Origin: SHZI01 sp038214295
Lineage (GTDB): Bacteria; Pseudomonadota; Gammaproteobacteria; Steroidobacterales; GCA-2729495
Assembly: GCA_038214295.1 (NCBI GenBank)
Contig: JBBQSA010000004.1
Location: 37,185-101,184, forward strand
Reading direction: 5' to 3'
DNA: 64,000 bases
Numbering within the stretch: the first letter of the stretch is position 1; every line of letters starts with the position of its first letter. This document shows positions 1 through 9,573 of the stretch, piece by piece. Made by a program: the position numbers and the translations under genes. A model generated the notes under the pieces. That model was not told the DNA's origin, ran no database searches, and saw only the letters and a program-made list of their open reading frames with translations.

Positions 1-752
1 TGGGGCTCTATCTGGGTGGTGTAGGGATTCCACACAAGTCCGAGTGACTCCACGAACCGGCGGGAGATCCCCTGCCAGTCGGCATCGGGATAGGCTATCC
101 GGTGCGCGTTGAAGTTGCCCACGGCGCCATTCATCTTTGCCAGGGGCTCCACCGAGCGCAGTTGTTGCAGCTGGCGTTTGAGCCGCCACGCACTGTTGGC
201 GACTTCCTTGCCCAGGGTGGTCGGGCTCGCGGGCTGGCCATGGGTTCTTGCGAGCATCGGCACTTCTGCCAGGGCCCGGGCCATGGTGTCCAGCACGGCC
301 ACGATCTGCCGGAACTGCGGGAGCAGGCAGGTGTCCCGACCCTGCCGCAGGATCAGAGCGTAGGCAATATTGTTGATGTCCTCGGACGTGCAGGCAAAAT
401 GCAGGAAGGGCCGGATCCGGCTCAGTTCGGCGTCGTTGCCCAGGCGCTCGGCAATCAGGTACTCGACGGCCTTGACGTCGTGATTGGTGCGCCGTTCGAT
501 GTCCTTTACGCGCCTGGCGTCGTCGTGACCGAAACGTTCGGCCAGCGTGTTGAGCACGTCATGGACGACCGGCGACAGGGGGCCGAGCCCGTCGATACCG
601 GGCTCCTGCGAGAGGAACTGGAGCCAGCGGACCTCGGCCAGCACGCGGAACCGGATGAGGCCAAATTCGCTGAAGATATCCCTCAGGGAATCCACCTTGG
701 CGGCATACCGGCCGTCGAGAGGGGAAATTGCGGTCAGCGGATCCCTGTCCAT
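1..752 (-). CDS. purB: Adenylosuccinate lyase, 5' part (cut by window start)
   Basis: Adenylosuccinate lyase works twice in purine synthesis: it cleaves SAICAR to AICAR and adenylosuccinate to AMP, releasing fumarate each time. About 250 N-terminal residues are visible of a family length near 455. The start MDRDPLTAISPLDGRYAAKV is the typical opening of the enzyme, and MLARTHGQPASPTTLGKE carries the conserved THGQ active-site segment. The mobile signature loop with the catalytic serine lies beyond the window edge. The ATG at 752 has no clear ribosome binding site. The gene is divergent from fumC, which uses the fumarate this enzyme releases. The identification is firm. Confidence 0.95.
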   Translation of the reverse strand, partial: MDRDPLTAISPLDGRYAAKVDSLRDIFSEFGLIRFRVLAEVRWLQFLSQEPGIDGLGPLSPVVHDVLNTLAERFGHDDARRVKDIERRTNHDVKAVEYLIAERLGNDAELSRIRPFLHFACTSEDINNIAYALILRQGRDTCLLPQFRQIVAVLDTMARALAEVPMLARTHGQPASPTTLGKEVANSAWRLKRQLQQLRSVEPLAKMNGAVGNFNAHRIAYPDADWQGISRRFVESLGLVWNPYTTQIEP

Positions 753-773
753 ATTTGTCTTGCGAAAAAACCC

Positions 774-779
774 TATAAT
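774..779 (+). promoter_or_regulatory. Consensus -10 hexamer in the purB/fumC divergent gap
   Basis: TATAAT, a perfect sigma-70 -10 hexamer, lies about 90 bases before the fumC start. No good -35 is found 16-18 bases upstream. On the other strand the overlapping ATTATA preceded by TTGGTG 17 bases upstream could equally serve purB. The direction is therefore uncertain. Confidence 0.35.
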
Positions 780-870
780 TCAGCGCGCAAATAATACACC
801 AACGCGAATGATGATCGTGGGCCCAACCGGCCCCGGCCATCAGCTCCGGTATCCATCAGGAGAGGCAGGA

Positions 871-2242
<1,372 letters not shown>

Positions 2243-2259
<17 letters not shown>

Positions 2260-2881
2260 TAGGCCGCGATCTGGCGGCGTGATAGAGCGGCTGGTCGAGC
2301 GGCTCAGGAGTTCGCAGCCGCCCGTCGACCTGGTGAGCGAGTCCCTGGCGCGCCTGCCTCCGGGCATCGCAGCGAGGCTGTTCCCGGCCCCGCTGGTGCC
2401 TGCAGCAGTGCTCGTCGCCCTGGCGGCGAGGGACGGCGGCTGGGAGGTCCTCCTGACCCGCCGCACCGATCACCTCAGGGATCATCCCGGCCAGATCAGT
2501 TTCCCGGGTGGACGCCTGGAGTCACTGGACAGCGGGTTCGTCGCCACCGCCCTGCGTGAGGCAGAGGAGGAGATCGGCATTGCGCGTGAATTCGTCGAAG
2601 TCGTCGGCTTTCTGCCGCCTCACCCGGTCGTCACGGGCTTTGCCGTCAGCCCGGTGGTGGCGGTACTCCGTCCAGGCTTCAGCCTGCGGGCGGATCCCAC
2701 CGAAGTGGCGGAAATCTTCGGGGTGCCGCTCGATTACCTGGCGAATCCCGCCAATTTCGCGCGTACCGAGCGGACCTTTCGGGGGGTGACCTTGCCGGTC
2801 TGTGACTGCAACTTTGGCGGGCACAGGATCTGGGGCGCCACTGCCCAGATTCTGGATACGCTGCGCGAGGCGCTCGGATGA
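2243..2881 (+). CDS. NUDIX hydrolase, CoA pyrophosphatase type
   Basis: A cytoplasmic NUDIX hydrolase of the NudL/CoAse group, expected to split coenzyme A and derivatives into 3',5'-ADP and phosphopantetheine. The UPF0035-type segment LLTRRTDHLRDHPGQISF precedes the NUDIX box (about residues 89-113), which keeps the catalytic core REAEEEIG. The length, 212 residues, is normal. The assumed start is GTG 2243, inside fumC; a GTG at 2279 is an alternative. The end overlaps the mazG start in an ATGA. Being followed by mazG, it forms a small nucleotide clean-up unit. The exact substrate is inferred from family. Confidence 0.88.
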
Positions 2882-3672
2882 AGCAGGAAGACAATCGGGA
2901 CATCGGCAAACTTCTGGAGATCATGGCGGCGCTGCGGGATCCCGTCGGCGGCTGTCCGTGGGACAGGGAGCAGGATTTCGGGTCCATTGCCCCGTTTACG
3001 ATCGAGGAGGCCTACGAGGTGGCTGATGCGATCGACCGGGACGACCTGGAGGAACTCCGCAATGAGCTTGGTGACCTGCTATTCCAGGTGGTCTTCCATG
3101 CACAGATGGCAAGCGAGATGAAGGCGTTCGACTTTGGTGACGTGGTGGCAGCCATCAACGACAAGATGCTCCGGCGCCATCCGCATGTTTTCGGCGGGCA
3201 GCAGGTGGCGACGGCCCACGCGCAGAGCGCGGCCTGGGAAAAGTTGAAGGCGGCCGAGCGACAGGCCCGCGGCGGTGACACCTCGGTGCTGGCGGGGATC
3301 GGGCTTGCAATGCCGGCACTGAGCCGTGCCGAGAAGCTGGGCAGTCGAGCGGCGCGGGTGGGGCTGGATTGGCCCGATGCGGACGGCGTTGCGGCCAAGG
3401 TGCGCGAAGAACTGGCCGAGGTCCATGCCGCCCGCGACCAAGGTGGGCCGGATGCCGTCGAGGAGGAGATCGGCGACCTTCTCCTGGCCTGTGCCAGTCT
3501 CGCCCGACATTGCCGCGTGGATCCCGAGCGAGCCCTGCGCCGGGCCTGCGGCAAATTTGAGGCGCGCTTCCGTCGCGTCGAGGCGGACGTCCGCAGCCAG
3601 GAGCGCGAGTGGGACAGCCTGAGCGCACGCGAACTTGACGAAATGTGGCAACGGGCCAAGCAGACGGGCTAG
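2878..3672 (+). CDS. mazG: Nucleoside triphosphate pyrophosphohydrolase MazG
   Basis: MazG hydrolyses (d)NTPs to monophosphate and pyrophosphate, removing non-canonical nucleotides. The 264-residue product has the two tandem MazG domains of the E. coli type. The N-terminal signature GGCPWDREQ at about residues 24-32 is followed by the metal-binding helix pair IEEAYEV and NELGDLLFQ; the C-terminal copy has REELAEV and EEEIGDLLLA. It starts by overlapping the preceding stop (ATGA), so it is probably co-translated with the NUDIX gene. Confidence 0.95.
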   Translation: MKQEDNRDIGKLLEIMAALRDPVGGCPWDREQDFGSIAPFTIEEAYEVADAIDRDDLEELRNELGDLLFQVVFHAQMASEMKAFDFGDVVAAINDKMLRRHPHVFGGQQVATAHAQSAAWEKLKAAERQARGGDTSVLAGIGLAMPALSRAEKLGSRAARVGLDWPDADGVAAKVREELAEVHAARDQGGPDAVEEEIGDLLLACASLARHCRVDPERALRRACGKFEARFRRVEADVRSQEREWDSLSARELDEMWQRAKQTG

Positions 3673-3728
3673 CCCGACCCCGGCGGTTAACAGCGGATTC
3701 AGCGCAGACAGACTAGCGTGGTCCTGCA

Positions 3729-3749
3729 CCCGGAAAACTGGCTTCCGGG
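3729..3749 (+). promoter_or_regulatory. 7-bp hairpin just ahead of a strong ribosome binding site
   Basis: CCCGGAA and TTCCGGG are perfect inverted repeats around a 7-base loop. The hairpin ends one base before AGGAGG (3751-3756), the ribosome binding site of the gene at 3764. It could modulate initiation or act as a weak terminator for mazG; no U-tract follows, so the terminator reading is less likely. Confidence 0.4.
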
Positions 3750-3763
3750 CAGGAGGATGAACA

Positions 3764-4357
3764 ATGCGCCCTGTCACTCGAATGCTGGTCCTTCCCGCAG
3801 CACTTCTTATGGCCGCGGGCTCCGCCCATGCCGATCATCGCGGCAAAGGCCGCTACCCGCCGCCGGCCTATGCGGGCGGTACCACGATCGTCTACGCACG
3901 GGTCACCGATGTGCGGCCGCTGATCGAGCAGGTCCAGACCACGGTGCCCGTCCGCGAGTGCTACGAGACCACGGCCTATGCGCCACCGGCCTATCGCCAG
4001 GGGAGCCGTCCCGGCACCGCCGGTGGCACCATCGCCGGCGGCGTCATTGGTGGCGTGATCGGCAACCAGTTTGGCAAGGGCGATGGCCGGGATGCCATGC
4101 GGCTGTTCGGGGTGCTGGTTGGCGCGGCCGTCGGCCACGACGCGGCCGCGCGTCGCCAGTCCGGCTACTACCAGCCCGCGGCCGCGCAGGCCTATCCTGT
4201 TTCCGAGTGCACTACCCGCTATGAGACGCGCGTTGCCGAGCGGACCCGTGCTTACCAGGTGGCCTATGTCTACGAGGGCCGCGAGTACTACACGGAGACG
4301 GCCACCCCTCCCGGCGACCGCATTCCGGTCGAGGTGTCGGTGCGGCCCGCCTTCTGA
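3764..4357 (+). CDS. Exported glycine-zipper 2TM-domain protein
   Basis: Function unknown. The 197-residue product starts with a signal peptide (MRPVTRMLVLPAALLMAAG, probable cleavage after AHA near residue 23). Residues about 87-106 form a glycine zipper, TAGGTIAGGVIGGVIGNQFG, as in the Rickettsia 17-kDa surface antigen/YcfJ-like families of outer-membrane or periplasmic proteins. The flanks are rich in Tyr and Arg with repeated V-x-ECYET / VSECTTRYET segments that look like an internal duplication around the zipper, each with one cysteine, so a disulfide is possible. A very good AGGAGG ribosome binding site precedes the ATG. It may help envelope integrity; this is inference from family. Confidence 0.75.
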   Translation: MRPVTRMLVLPAALLMAAGSAHADHRGKGRYPPPAYAGGTTIVYARVTDVRPLIEQVQTTVPVRECYETTAYAPPAYRQGSRPGTAGGTIAGGVIGGVIGNQFGKGDGRDAMRLFGVLVGAAVGHDAAARRQSGYYQPAAAQAYPVSECTTRYETRVAERTRAYQVAYVYEGREYYTETATPPGDRIPVEVSVRPAF

Positions 4358-4418
4358 TGCTCCCCTGATCCGGGCCGGCTTTGGCTGGCCCGGAAGGCTT
4401 GTGGCATAGTCCGGCCGC

Positions 4419-5774
4419 ATGACCCATCCCACGACTGAAGCCGGCTGGCTTCCCGCCAGCTGGCTGGACCGCCTAGCGGGCCAGATCCCGACTTACAAGG
4501 ACCAGCAGCGCGCTGCTGCCGTGATGGCGGAGCTGGCCAGGTTGCCTCCGCTCGTCACCTCCTGGGAGGTGGACGCACTGCGGGAGCAGCTGGCACTCGC
4601 AGGGCAGGGCAGGGCCTTTGTCTTGCAGGGCGGCGACTGCGCGGAAACCTTCGACGACTGCCGGTCGGACGCGATCGTCACCAAGCTCAAGATCCTGCTG
4701 CAGATGAGCGTGGTGATCATCTCCGGACTGAAGCGACCGGTCGTCCGGGTTGGCCGCATGGCGGGACAGTATGCAAAGCCGCGCTCAACGGATCTCGAGA
4801 CGCGCACCGACACGACTCTGCCCAGCTTCCGGGGCGACATCATCAATCGCAACGCGTTCACCGCAGCCGACCGGGAGCCCAACCCCGAGCTAATGCTCCG
4901 CGCCTACGAGCGGTCGGCCCTGACGCTGAACTTCGTTCGCTCGCTGATCGACGGCGGCTTTGCCGACCTCCATCATCCGGAGAACTGGGACCTCGACTGG
5001 GTACGGCATTCGCCAATGGCCGACCAGTATCACCACGTCGTCCAGACGATCGCAGACGGCCTGGATTTTTTCGAGAGCCTGACCGGGAAGTCGATCGACC
5101 AGGCGCGGCGCGTGGACTTCTTCACCTCCCACGAGGGCCTTCATCTGCCCTACGAGCAGGCGCAGACACGCTACCTGGAGCGCCGCAAGAGCTGGTATGA
5201 CCTCACGACGCACTTCCCGTGGATTGGCGTGCGCACCAGTAACCTGGATGGCGCCCACGTGGAGTTCTTCCGTGGCATCAGTAACCCCATAGGCGTGAAG
5301 ATCGGTCCGGACACCACGCCGGACTTTCTGACCGGCCTGATGGCAGCACTGAACCCGGCAAATCAACCCGGGCGCCTGACATTGATTCACCGTCTCGGAG
5401 CGGGTCGCATCCGCAAGGCCCTTCCGGGCCTGATCGGTACCGTGGCTGAGTCCGGAGCCAATGTCGTGTGGATGTGCGACCCGATGCATGGCAATACCGA
5501 GACGGCAAAATCCGGGCTCAAGACCCGGCGGCTGGAAAACATCCTGGAAGAGCTGGACGCTGCCTTCGACGTGCATCGGGCCGCCGGCTCCCATCTGGGT
5601 GGCGTACACCTGGAGCTCACCGGCGATCACGTGACCGAGTGTACGGGCGGCGCTCGCGGCATCACTGATTCGGACCTGAGCCGCGATTACCGGACGCAGG
5701 TTGATCCGCGCCTCAACTACGAGCAGGCGATGGAAGTCGCCATGCGGATTGCCGGGCATGGACGCGGCCTTTGA
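4419..5774 (+). CDS. Class II (plant-type) DAHP synthase
   Basis: 3-Deoxy-D-arabino-heptulosonate-7-phosphate synthase condenses phosphoenolpyruvate and erythrose 4-phosphate, the first step of the shikimate pathway. At 451 residues it matches the class II family (plants, Mycobacterium, Helicobacter, Pseudomonas), which is unrelated in sequence to E. coli AroF/G/H. Hallmarks visible are LQGGDCAE, VGRMAGQYAKPRS, SHEGLHLPYEQ and CDPMHGNT. The ATG is 61 bases after the glycine-zipper gene. The last 17 bases overlap the uvrC start, an odd partner suggesting co-transcription. Whether a class I enzyme also exists cannot be seen. Confidence 0.94.
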   Translation: MTHPTTEAGWLPASWLDRLAGQIPTYKDQQRAAAVMAELARLPPLVTSWEVDALREQLALAGQGRAFVLQGGDCAETFDDCRSDAIVTKLKILLQMSVVIISGLKRPVVRVGRMAGQYAKPRSTDLETRTDTTLPSFRGDIINRNAFTAADREPNPELMLRAYERSALTLNFVRSLIDGGFADLHHPENWDLDWVRHSPMADQYHHVVQTIADGLDFFESLTGKSIDQARRVDFFTSHEGLHLPYEQAQTRYLERRKSWYDLTTHFPWIGVRTSNLDGAHVEFFRGISNPIGVKIGPDTTPDFLTGLMAALNPANQPGRLTLIHRLGAGRIRKALPGLIGTVAESGANVVWMCDPMHGNTETAKSGLKTRRLENILEELDAAFDVHRAAGSHLGGVHLELTGDHVTECTGGARGITDSDLSRDYRTQVDPRLNYEQAMEVAMRIAGHGRGL

Positions 5775-7584
5775 CAGCAAGGCCTTTCTCGCCTCGTTGA
5801 CGCATCGTCCGGGCGTGTACCGCATGCTGTCCGCCGAAGGCGGGATTCTCTATGTTGGCAAGGCACGCGATCTGCGCAAGCGCGTAGCGTCTTACTTCGG
5901 CAGCAAGGCCCACCTGCCCAAGACGCAGGCGCTGATGGCGCAGACGGTGCGCGTAGAGGTGACGGTCACCGGTACCGAGCAGGACGCACTTCTCCTCGAG
6001 CACAATCTGATCAAGGAGCATCGCCCCCGCTTCAATGTGGTGCTCCGGGACGACAAGAGTTATCCGTGGATTTACGTTTCCACGCAGCAGGATTTTCCGC
6101 GCTTCGAGTTCCATCGCGGGGCGCGGAAGGCCGCCGGGCGCTTTCTGGGACCCTGGCCGAGCGCCGGCGCCGTGCGGGAAACCCTGACCCAGCTCCAGAA
6201 GCTGTTTCGCGTCCGGCAGTGCTCCGACTCGTTCTTTGCCAACAGGACCCGTCCCTGCCTGCAGTACCAGATCCAGCGTTGTACGGCGCCCTGCGTCGGG
6301 CTGATCCCTGCCGCCGACTACCGCCGGGACGTGGAGGACGCGGTGTTGTTCCTGGAGGGCAGGAACTCCGCCGTGCTCGCGGGGCTTGTCCGCCGGATGG
6401 AAGCGGCGTCTCACGGCCTCGATTACGAACGGGCAGCAGTCCTGCGGGACCAGATTGCCCTGGTTCGCCGGATCCAGGCCGAACAGGTCATGGCGGGGAC
6501 GGGCATCGTCGAAGCAGATGTTCTTGGAGTGCACCAGGACCAGGGCCAGGCTTGCATCGCCGCGGTCCTGATCCGGGGCGGCCGGGTACTGGGAAGCAGG
6601 ACGTGGTTTCCCCGGATAGCCACCGGGACCGATACTGAGGAGATCATTGGCAGTTTCATCGCGCAGCACTACTTCAGCGAGTCGCCCCCGGCGGAAATAC
6701 TTGTCCCGGCACAACCGCTGGACCGCGCTGTGCTGGAAGCCTCGCTCACGGCCCGCCAGGGGCGCGAGGTGCGGATCCGCCACCAGGTTCGTGGCACGCG
6801 GAAGCGCTGGCTCGAAATGGCGGCCACCAACGCCGCCCAAGGCCTTTCCAGCCGGATTGCAGCCGGGGTATCGCTGCACGGCCAGCTTGCCAGCCTCGCC
6901 GATGCGCTGGGTCTTGAAGAGGTGCCCCGCCGCATCGAGTGCTTCGACATCAGCCACACGGGCGGTGAGGAAACGGTAGCGGCCTGCGTTGTATTTGATG
7001 CTGATGGTCCGGTGAAGGCCGACTATCGGCGCTTCAATATCCGCGATGTTGAACCCGGCGACGATTACGGAGCCATAGCGCAGGCAGTCGAACGACGCTT
7101 CGCGCGCGTCAGGCGTGGCGAATCGCCGATGCCCGACCTCATCCTGATTGACGGTGGTCAGGGACAGGTCGAGCGGGCCCGGTCCGCGCTCGAGGAGTTT
7201 CAGCTGGCGCATCTGCCGCTTATCGGTGTCTCCAAGGGGCGGGATCGACGGGTAGGGGAGGAGAAACTGGTATTCCCCGGGGAAGCGTCAGCACGCACCC
7301 TGCCCGCAGAGTCGCCGGCGCTGCACCTGATCCAGCAGATCCGGGACGAGGCCCACCGGTTTGCCATCACCGGCCACCGGCAGCGGCGGGCCAAGGCGCG
7401 GACATCATCCAGCCTGGAGTCCATCGCGGGCCTCGGGCCACTGCGGCGCCGGGCGCTCCTGCGGCAGTTCGGCGGGCTGCAGGGCATCCGCCAGGCTGGT
7501 GTGGCGGACCTGGCCCGGGTCGACGGCATCAGCCGGCCGCTGGCCCAGCGAATCTACGATCACCTGCACGGCGGTGAACCCTGA
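5758..7584 (+). CDS. uvrC: UvrABC excinuclease subunit C
   Basis: UvrC makes the two incisions around DNA damage in nucleotide excision repair. The 608-residue product has the full layout: GIY-YIG nuclease domain at the N terminus (GVYRM and ILYVGKA, residues about 19-35), a cysteine-rich part (RPCLQYQIQRCTAPC), a UvrB-binding UVR motif near residues 205-240, the RNase H-like second nuclease domain (ECFDISHT, LILIDGGQGQ), and a C-terminal helix-hairpin-helix pair. ATG 5758 is chosen because conserved sequence starts there; it lies inside the DAHP synthase gene. Confidence 0.97.
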   Translation: MDAAFDSKAFLASLTHRPGVYRMLSAEGGILYVGKARDLRKRVASYFGSKAHLPKTQALMAQTVRVEVTVTGTEQDALLLEHNLIKEHRPRFNVVLRDDKSYPWIYVSTQQDFPRFEFHRGARKAAGRFLGPWPSAGAVRETLTQLQKLFRVRQCSDSFFANRTRPCLQYQIQRCTAPCVGLIPAADYRRDVEDAVLFLEGRNSAVLAGLVRRMEAASHGLDYERAAVLRDQIALVRRIQAEQVMAGTGIVEADVLGVHQDQGQACIAAVLIRGGRVLGSRTWFPRIATGTDTEEIIGSFIAQHYFSESPPAEILVPAQPLDRAVLEASLTARQGREVRIRHQVRGTRKRWLEMAATNAAQGLSSRIAAGVSLHGQLASLADALGLEEVPRRIECFDISHTGGEETVAACVVFDADGPVKADYRRFNIRDVEPGDDYGAIAQAVERRFARVRRGESPMPDLILIDGGQGQVERARSALEEFQLAHLPLIGVSKGRDRRVGEEKLVFPGEASARTLPAESPALHLIQQIRDEAHRFAITGHRQRRAKARTSSSLESIAGLGPLRRRALLRQFGGLQGIRQAGVADLARVDGISRPLAQRIYDHLHGGEP

Positions 7585-7640
7585 CCGGGGAGGCGTTGAT
7601 CAATGACGTTGGCAGGCCGCCGAGCAGCTAGAATGCAGGC

Positions 7641-8216
7641 GTGTACCCCCAGTTCAACATCGCCACGTCGCTGACCTGGTTCCGGATCGCTGCGATTCCC
7701 CTGGTGGCGGTCGTCTTTTACTGGTCATCGCCCTGGGCCCGCCCGGCGGCGGCCATGGTTTTTCTGCTCGCCGCCATCACCGACTGGCTGGATGGCTACG
7801 TGGCCCGAAGGCTGCAGCAGACATCCCAGTTCGGGGCATTTCTGGACCCGGTGGCGGACAAGATGATCGTCGCCACGGCCCTGATCATTCTCGTGCAGTC
7901 GGATCCCCGGATCATCGTGGCGGCCCTGGCCGCCATCATTATCGGACGGGAGATTGCCGTGTCGGCTTTGCGCGAATGGATGGCCGAGCTGGGCACCCGG
8001 CACCGGGTGGCGGTGTCCGGCTACGGGAAGCTCAAGACCATCATGCAGATGACCGGACTCACCTGCATGTTGTTTGCCGAGCCGCTTTTTGGCCTGCCGA
8101 CCTATGATATCGGGGTGCTTTTTCTGGTCCTCGCGGCCGGACTGACGATCTGGTCCATGGTGGGCTATATCCGGGCAGCCTGGCCCTCACAAAAAGAACG
8201 TGAGCCTCTTTCTTGA
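7641..8216 (+). CDS. pgsA: CDP-diacylglycerol-glycerol-3-phosphate 3-phosphatidyltransferase
   Basis: This inner-membrane enzyme makes phosphatidylglycerophosphate, the committed step to phosphatidylglycerol and cardiolipin. The 191-residue product has the CDP-alcohol phosphotransferase motif complete: D48, D51-G52, A55-R56, G65, D69 and D73. Several hydrophobic segments span the chain. GTG 7641 is the only start that includes the conserved YPQFNIATSLTWFR opening. It sits between uvrC and a tRNA-Gly/Cys/Leu cluster, exactly as in E. coli. Confidence 0.96.
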   Translation: MYPQFNIATSLTWFRIAAIPLVAVVFYWSSPWARPAAAMVFLLAAITDWLDGYVARRLQQTSQFGAFLDPVADKMIVATALIILVQSDPRIIVAALAAIIIGREIAVSALREWMAELGTRHRVAVSGYGKLKTIMQMTGLTCMLFAEPLFGLPTYDIGVLFLVLAAGLTIWSMVGYIRAAWPSQKEREPLS

Positions 8217-8240
8217 CACGCGGCCGCTTGCCGGTAGCAT
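8213..8240 (+). promoter_or_regulatory. Sigma-70 promoter of the tRNA operon
   Basis: A perfect -35 TTGACA (8213-8218) is followed after 16 bases by TAGCAT (8235-8240). The tRNA-Gly gene begins 15 bases later, so only a short leader would be removed. The -35 hexamer contains the TGA stop codon of pgsA. Confidence 0.7.
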
Positions 8241-8255
8241 ATGCGGCTCTTGCAA

Positions 8256-8331
8256 GCGGGAATAGCTCAGTTGGTAGAGCGGTACCTTGCCAAGGTACAG
8301 GTCGGCGGTTCGAGCCCGCTTTCCCGCTCCA
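8256..8331 (+). tRNA. tRNA-Gly (anticodon GCC)
   Basis: A complete 76-base cloverleaf. The acceptor GCGGGAA pairs with TTCCCGC, TTCGAGC forms the T loop, the anticodon GCC is at 8289-8291, and the CCA end is encoded. It reads glycine codons GGC and GGU. Confidence 0.97.
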
Positions 8332-8384
8332 GTTTCTGCCCCTGCCGGCGTTGACCAACGCCGCCACCCGGGGCACCCCACAGC

Positions 8385-8458
8385 GGCTAGGTGGCAGAGT
8401 GGTCATGCAGCGGCCTGCAAAGCCGTGTACGCCGGTTCGATTCCGACCCTAGCCTCCA
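8385..8458 (+). tRNA. tRNA-Cys (anticodon GCA)
   Basis: A complete 74-base cloverleaf. Acceptor GGCTAGG pairs with CCTAGCC, discriminator is U73 (required by CysRS), anticodon GCA is at 8417-8419 and CCA is encoded. It is second in the three-tRNA operon. Confidence 0.97.
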
Positions 8459-8493
8459 TTCTGCCGAACTGCCCGCCTACAATGCGCCCCGAG

Positions 8494-8580
8494 GCCCGGG
8501 TGGCGGAATTGGTAGACGCTGCGGACTTAAAATTCGTTGGCCGCAAGGCCGTGCCGGTTCAAGTCCGGCCCTGGGCACCA
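8494..8580 (+). tRNA. tRNA-Leu (anticodon UAA)
   Basis: An 87-base class II tRNA with a long variable arm. Acceptor GCCCGGG pairs with CCTGGGC with one G-U, the discriminator is A73, anticodon TAA is at 8528-8530 and CCA is encoded. It ends 15 bases before the stop of the convergent FHA gene; I see no terminator between them. Confidence 0.97.
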
Positions 8581-8595
8581 AGCCTCCAGCGTTTT

Positions 8596-9573
8596 TCAGC
8601 GAGTGTCGAAACGCAGACGGAAATTGCCGATCGCGAGCACATCTCCGTGCTCGAGACGCTGTTCCATGACGGCCTCGCCATTCACCAGAGTGGCATTGGT
8701 GCTGCCGAGGTCGATGACGACCACATCTCCGGCCGACACAAGCAGGGCGGCGTGCTGCCGGCTGACGTACCGGCTTTCAAGGCAAAGGCCGCTCTGGGAA
8801 CTTCTCCCGATAATCAGGCGGCCCGGCGCGAGGCTGTGCCGGCTGCTGATCGTGCCATCCAGCATGACGAGCAACGTTCTGTTCGGGTGGGGCTGCAGGG
8901 CCGGTGTCCCCGGCTCGCCGGCCGATCCGGGTCCGGGAGCAATGTTCACGACCGGAGGCCTGCTGCGCGTGGCGACCCACGCCAGGGACCGGTCCAGGTC
9001 GTAGCGTTCCCGGGTGAACTGGCGCAGTCCCGCCATGCCCCGGGAGTCGAGAATCCGGTTGAGGCCGGTGGATCCCGCGAGTATGAAAGTTATCCCCGGC
9101 GTCGTACCCGCACGCACGCTCGACAGGACTTGCAGGTGTTCGAGCACCCGGGGTCCGAAGTGCTCGGTGTCATCGATGATCACGACTGTCCGGCGCCCAC
9201 GGGCGCTCTCGTGGCGAAGGAACACCACCAGCAGGTTGTGCAGGTCATCCAGGGCTGACAAGTGAAGATCGAAGCCCAGTTCGCCAAGCACATTCGTCAG
9301 GAATGCGTGGACGCTGTCAGTCGGCGTGTCGATGCGAGCGGTGTGCAGATCGTCTCGCGCCAGGCAGTCGGCCGTGACGCGCTGGAGGAGGGGCTCCAGG
9401 CTGGTACCGGAACCCGTTATGATCCCGAAGGGCCGGTGACCCCTGAGGCAGCGGCCCACGTAGGCGAGACCCGCCGCAAGACCGGCGCTGTCGCCCAGTT
9501 GCAGTTTCCCGGCCGGTTTCTCACCGGATACTGCAGTGGGATACGCCGTTGCGCTGTCTAGTCGTGCGGCCAT
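8596..9573 (-). CDS. ExeA/AAA-like ATPase domain (degenerate P-loop) fused to FHA domain
   Basis: Two-domain cytoplasmic protein of 325 residues. The first 210 residues resemble the ExeA/AAA_22 ATPase module: a Walker B-like strand TVVIIDDTEHF is followed by an ILAGSTGL sensor-like strand. The expected P-loop GxxGxGK(T/S), however, reads FGIITGSGTSLEPLL, with no lysine, so ATP hydrolysis is doubtful. The last 100 residues are a canonical FHA phosphothreonine-binding domain with GRSSQ, SRQHAALL and GSTNATLVNG. It may act as a phospho-dependent scaffold. It stands alone, divergent from ccmA; no kinase is nearby. Start ATG 9573. Function unknown. Confidence 0.8.
   Translation of the reverse strand: MAARLDSATAYPTAVSGEKPAGKLQLGDSAGLAAGLAYVGRCLRGHRPFGIITGSGTSLEPLLQRVTADCLARDDLHTARIDTPTDSVHAFLTNVLGELGFDLHLSALDDLHNLLVVFLRHESARGRRTVVIIDDTEHFGPRVLEHLQVLSSVRAGTTPGITFILAGSTGLNRILDSRGMAGLRQFTRERYDLDRSLAWVATRSRPPVVNIAPGPGSAGEPGTPALQPHPNRTLLVMLDGTISSRHSLAPGRLIIGRSSQSGLCLESRYVSRQHAALLVSAGDVVVIDLGSTNATLVNGEAVMEQRLEHGDVLAIGNFRLRFDTR

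Noticed and set aside
5713..7212. 499-codon minus-strand open frame
   Set aside because: Antisense to uvrC; no family features.
8256..8580. tRNA cluster as an integration site with a genomic island
   Set aside because: All three tRNAs are intact and followed at once by an ordinary gene; I see no integrase or duplicated tRNA end.
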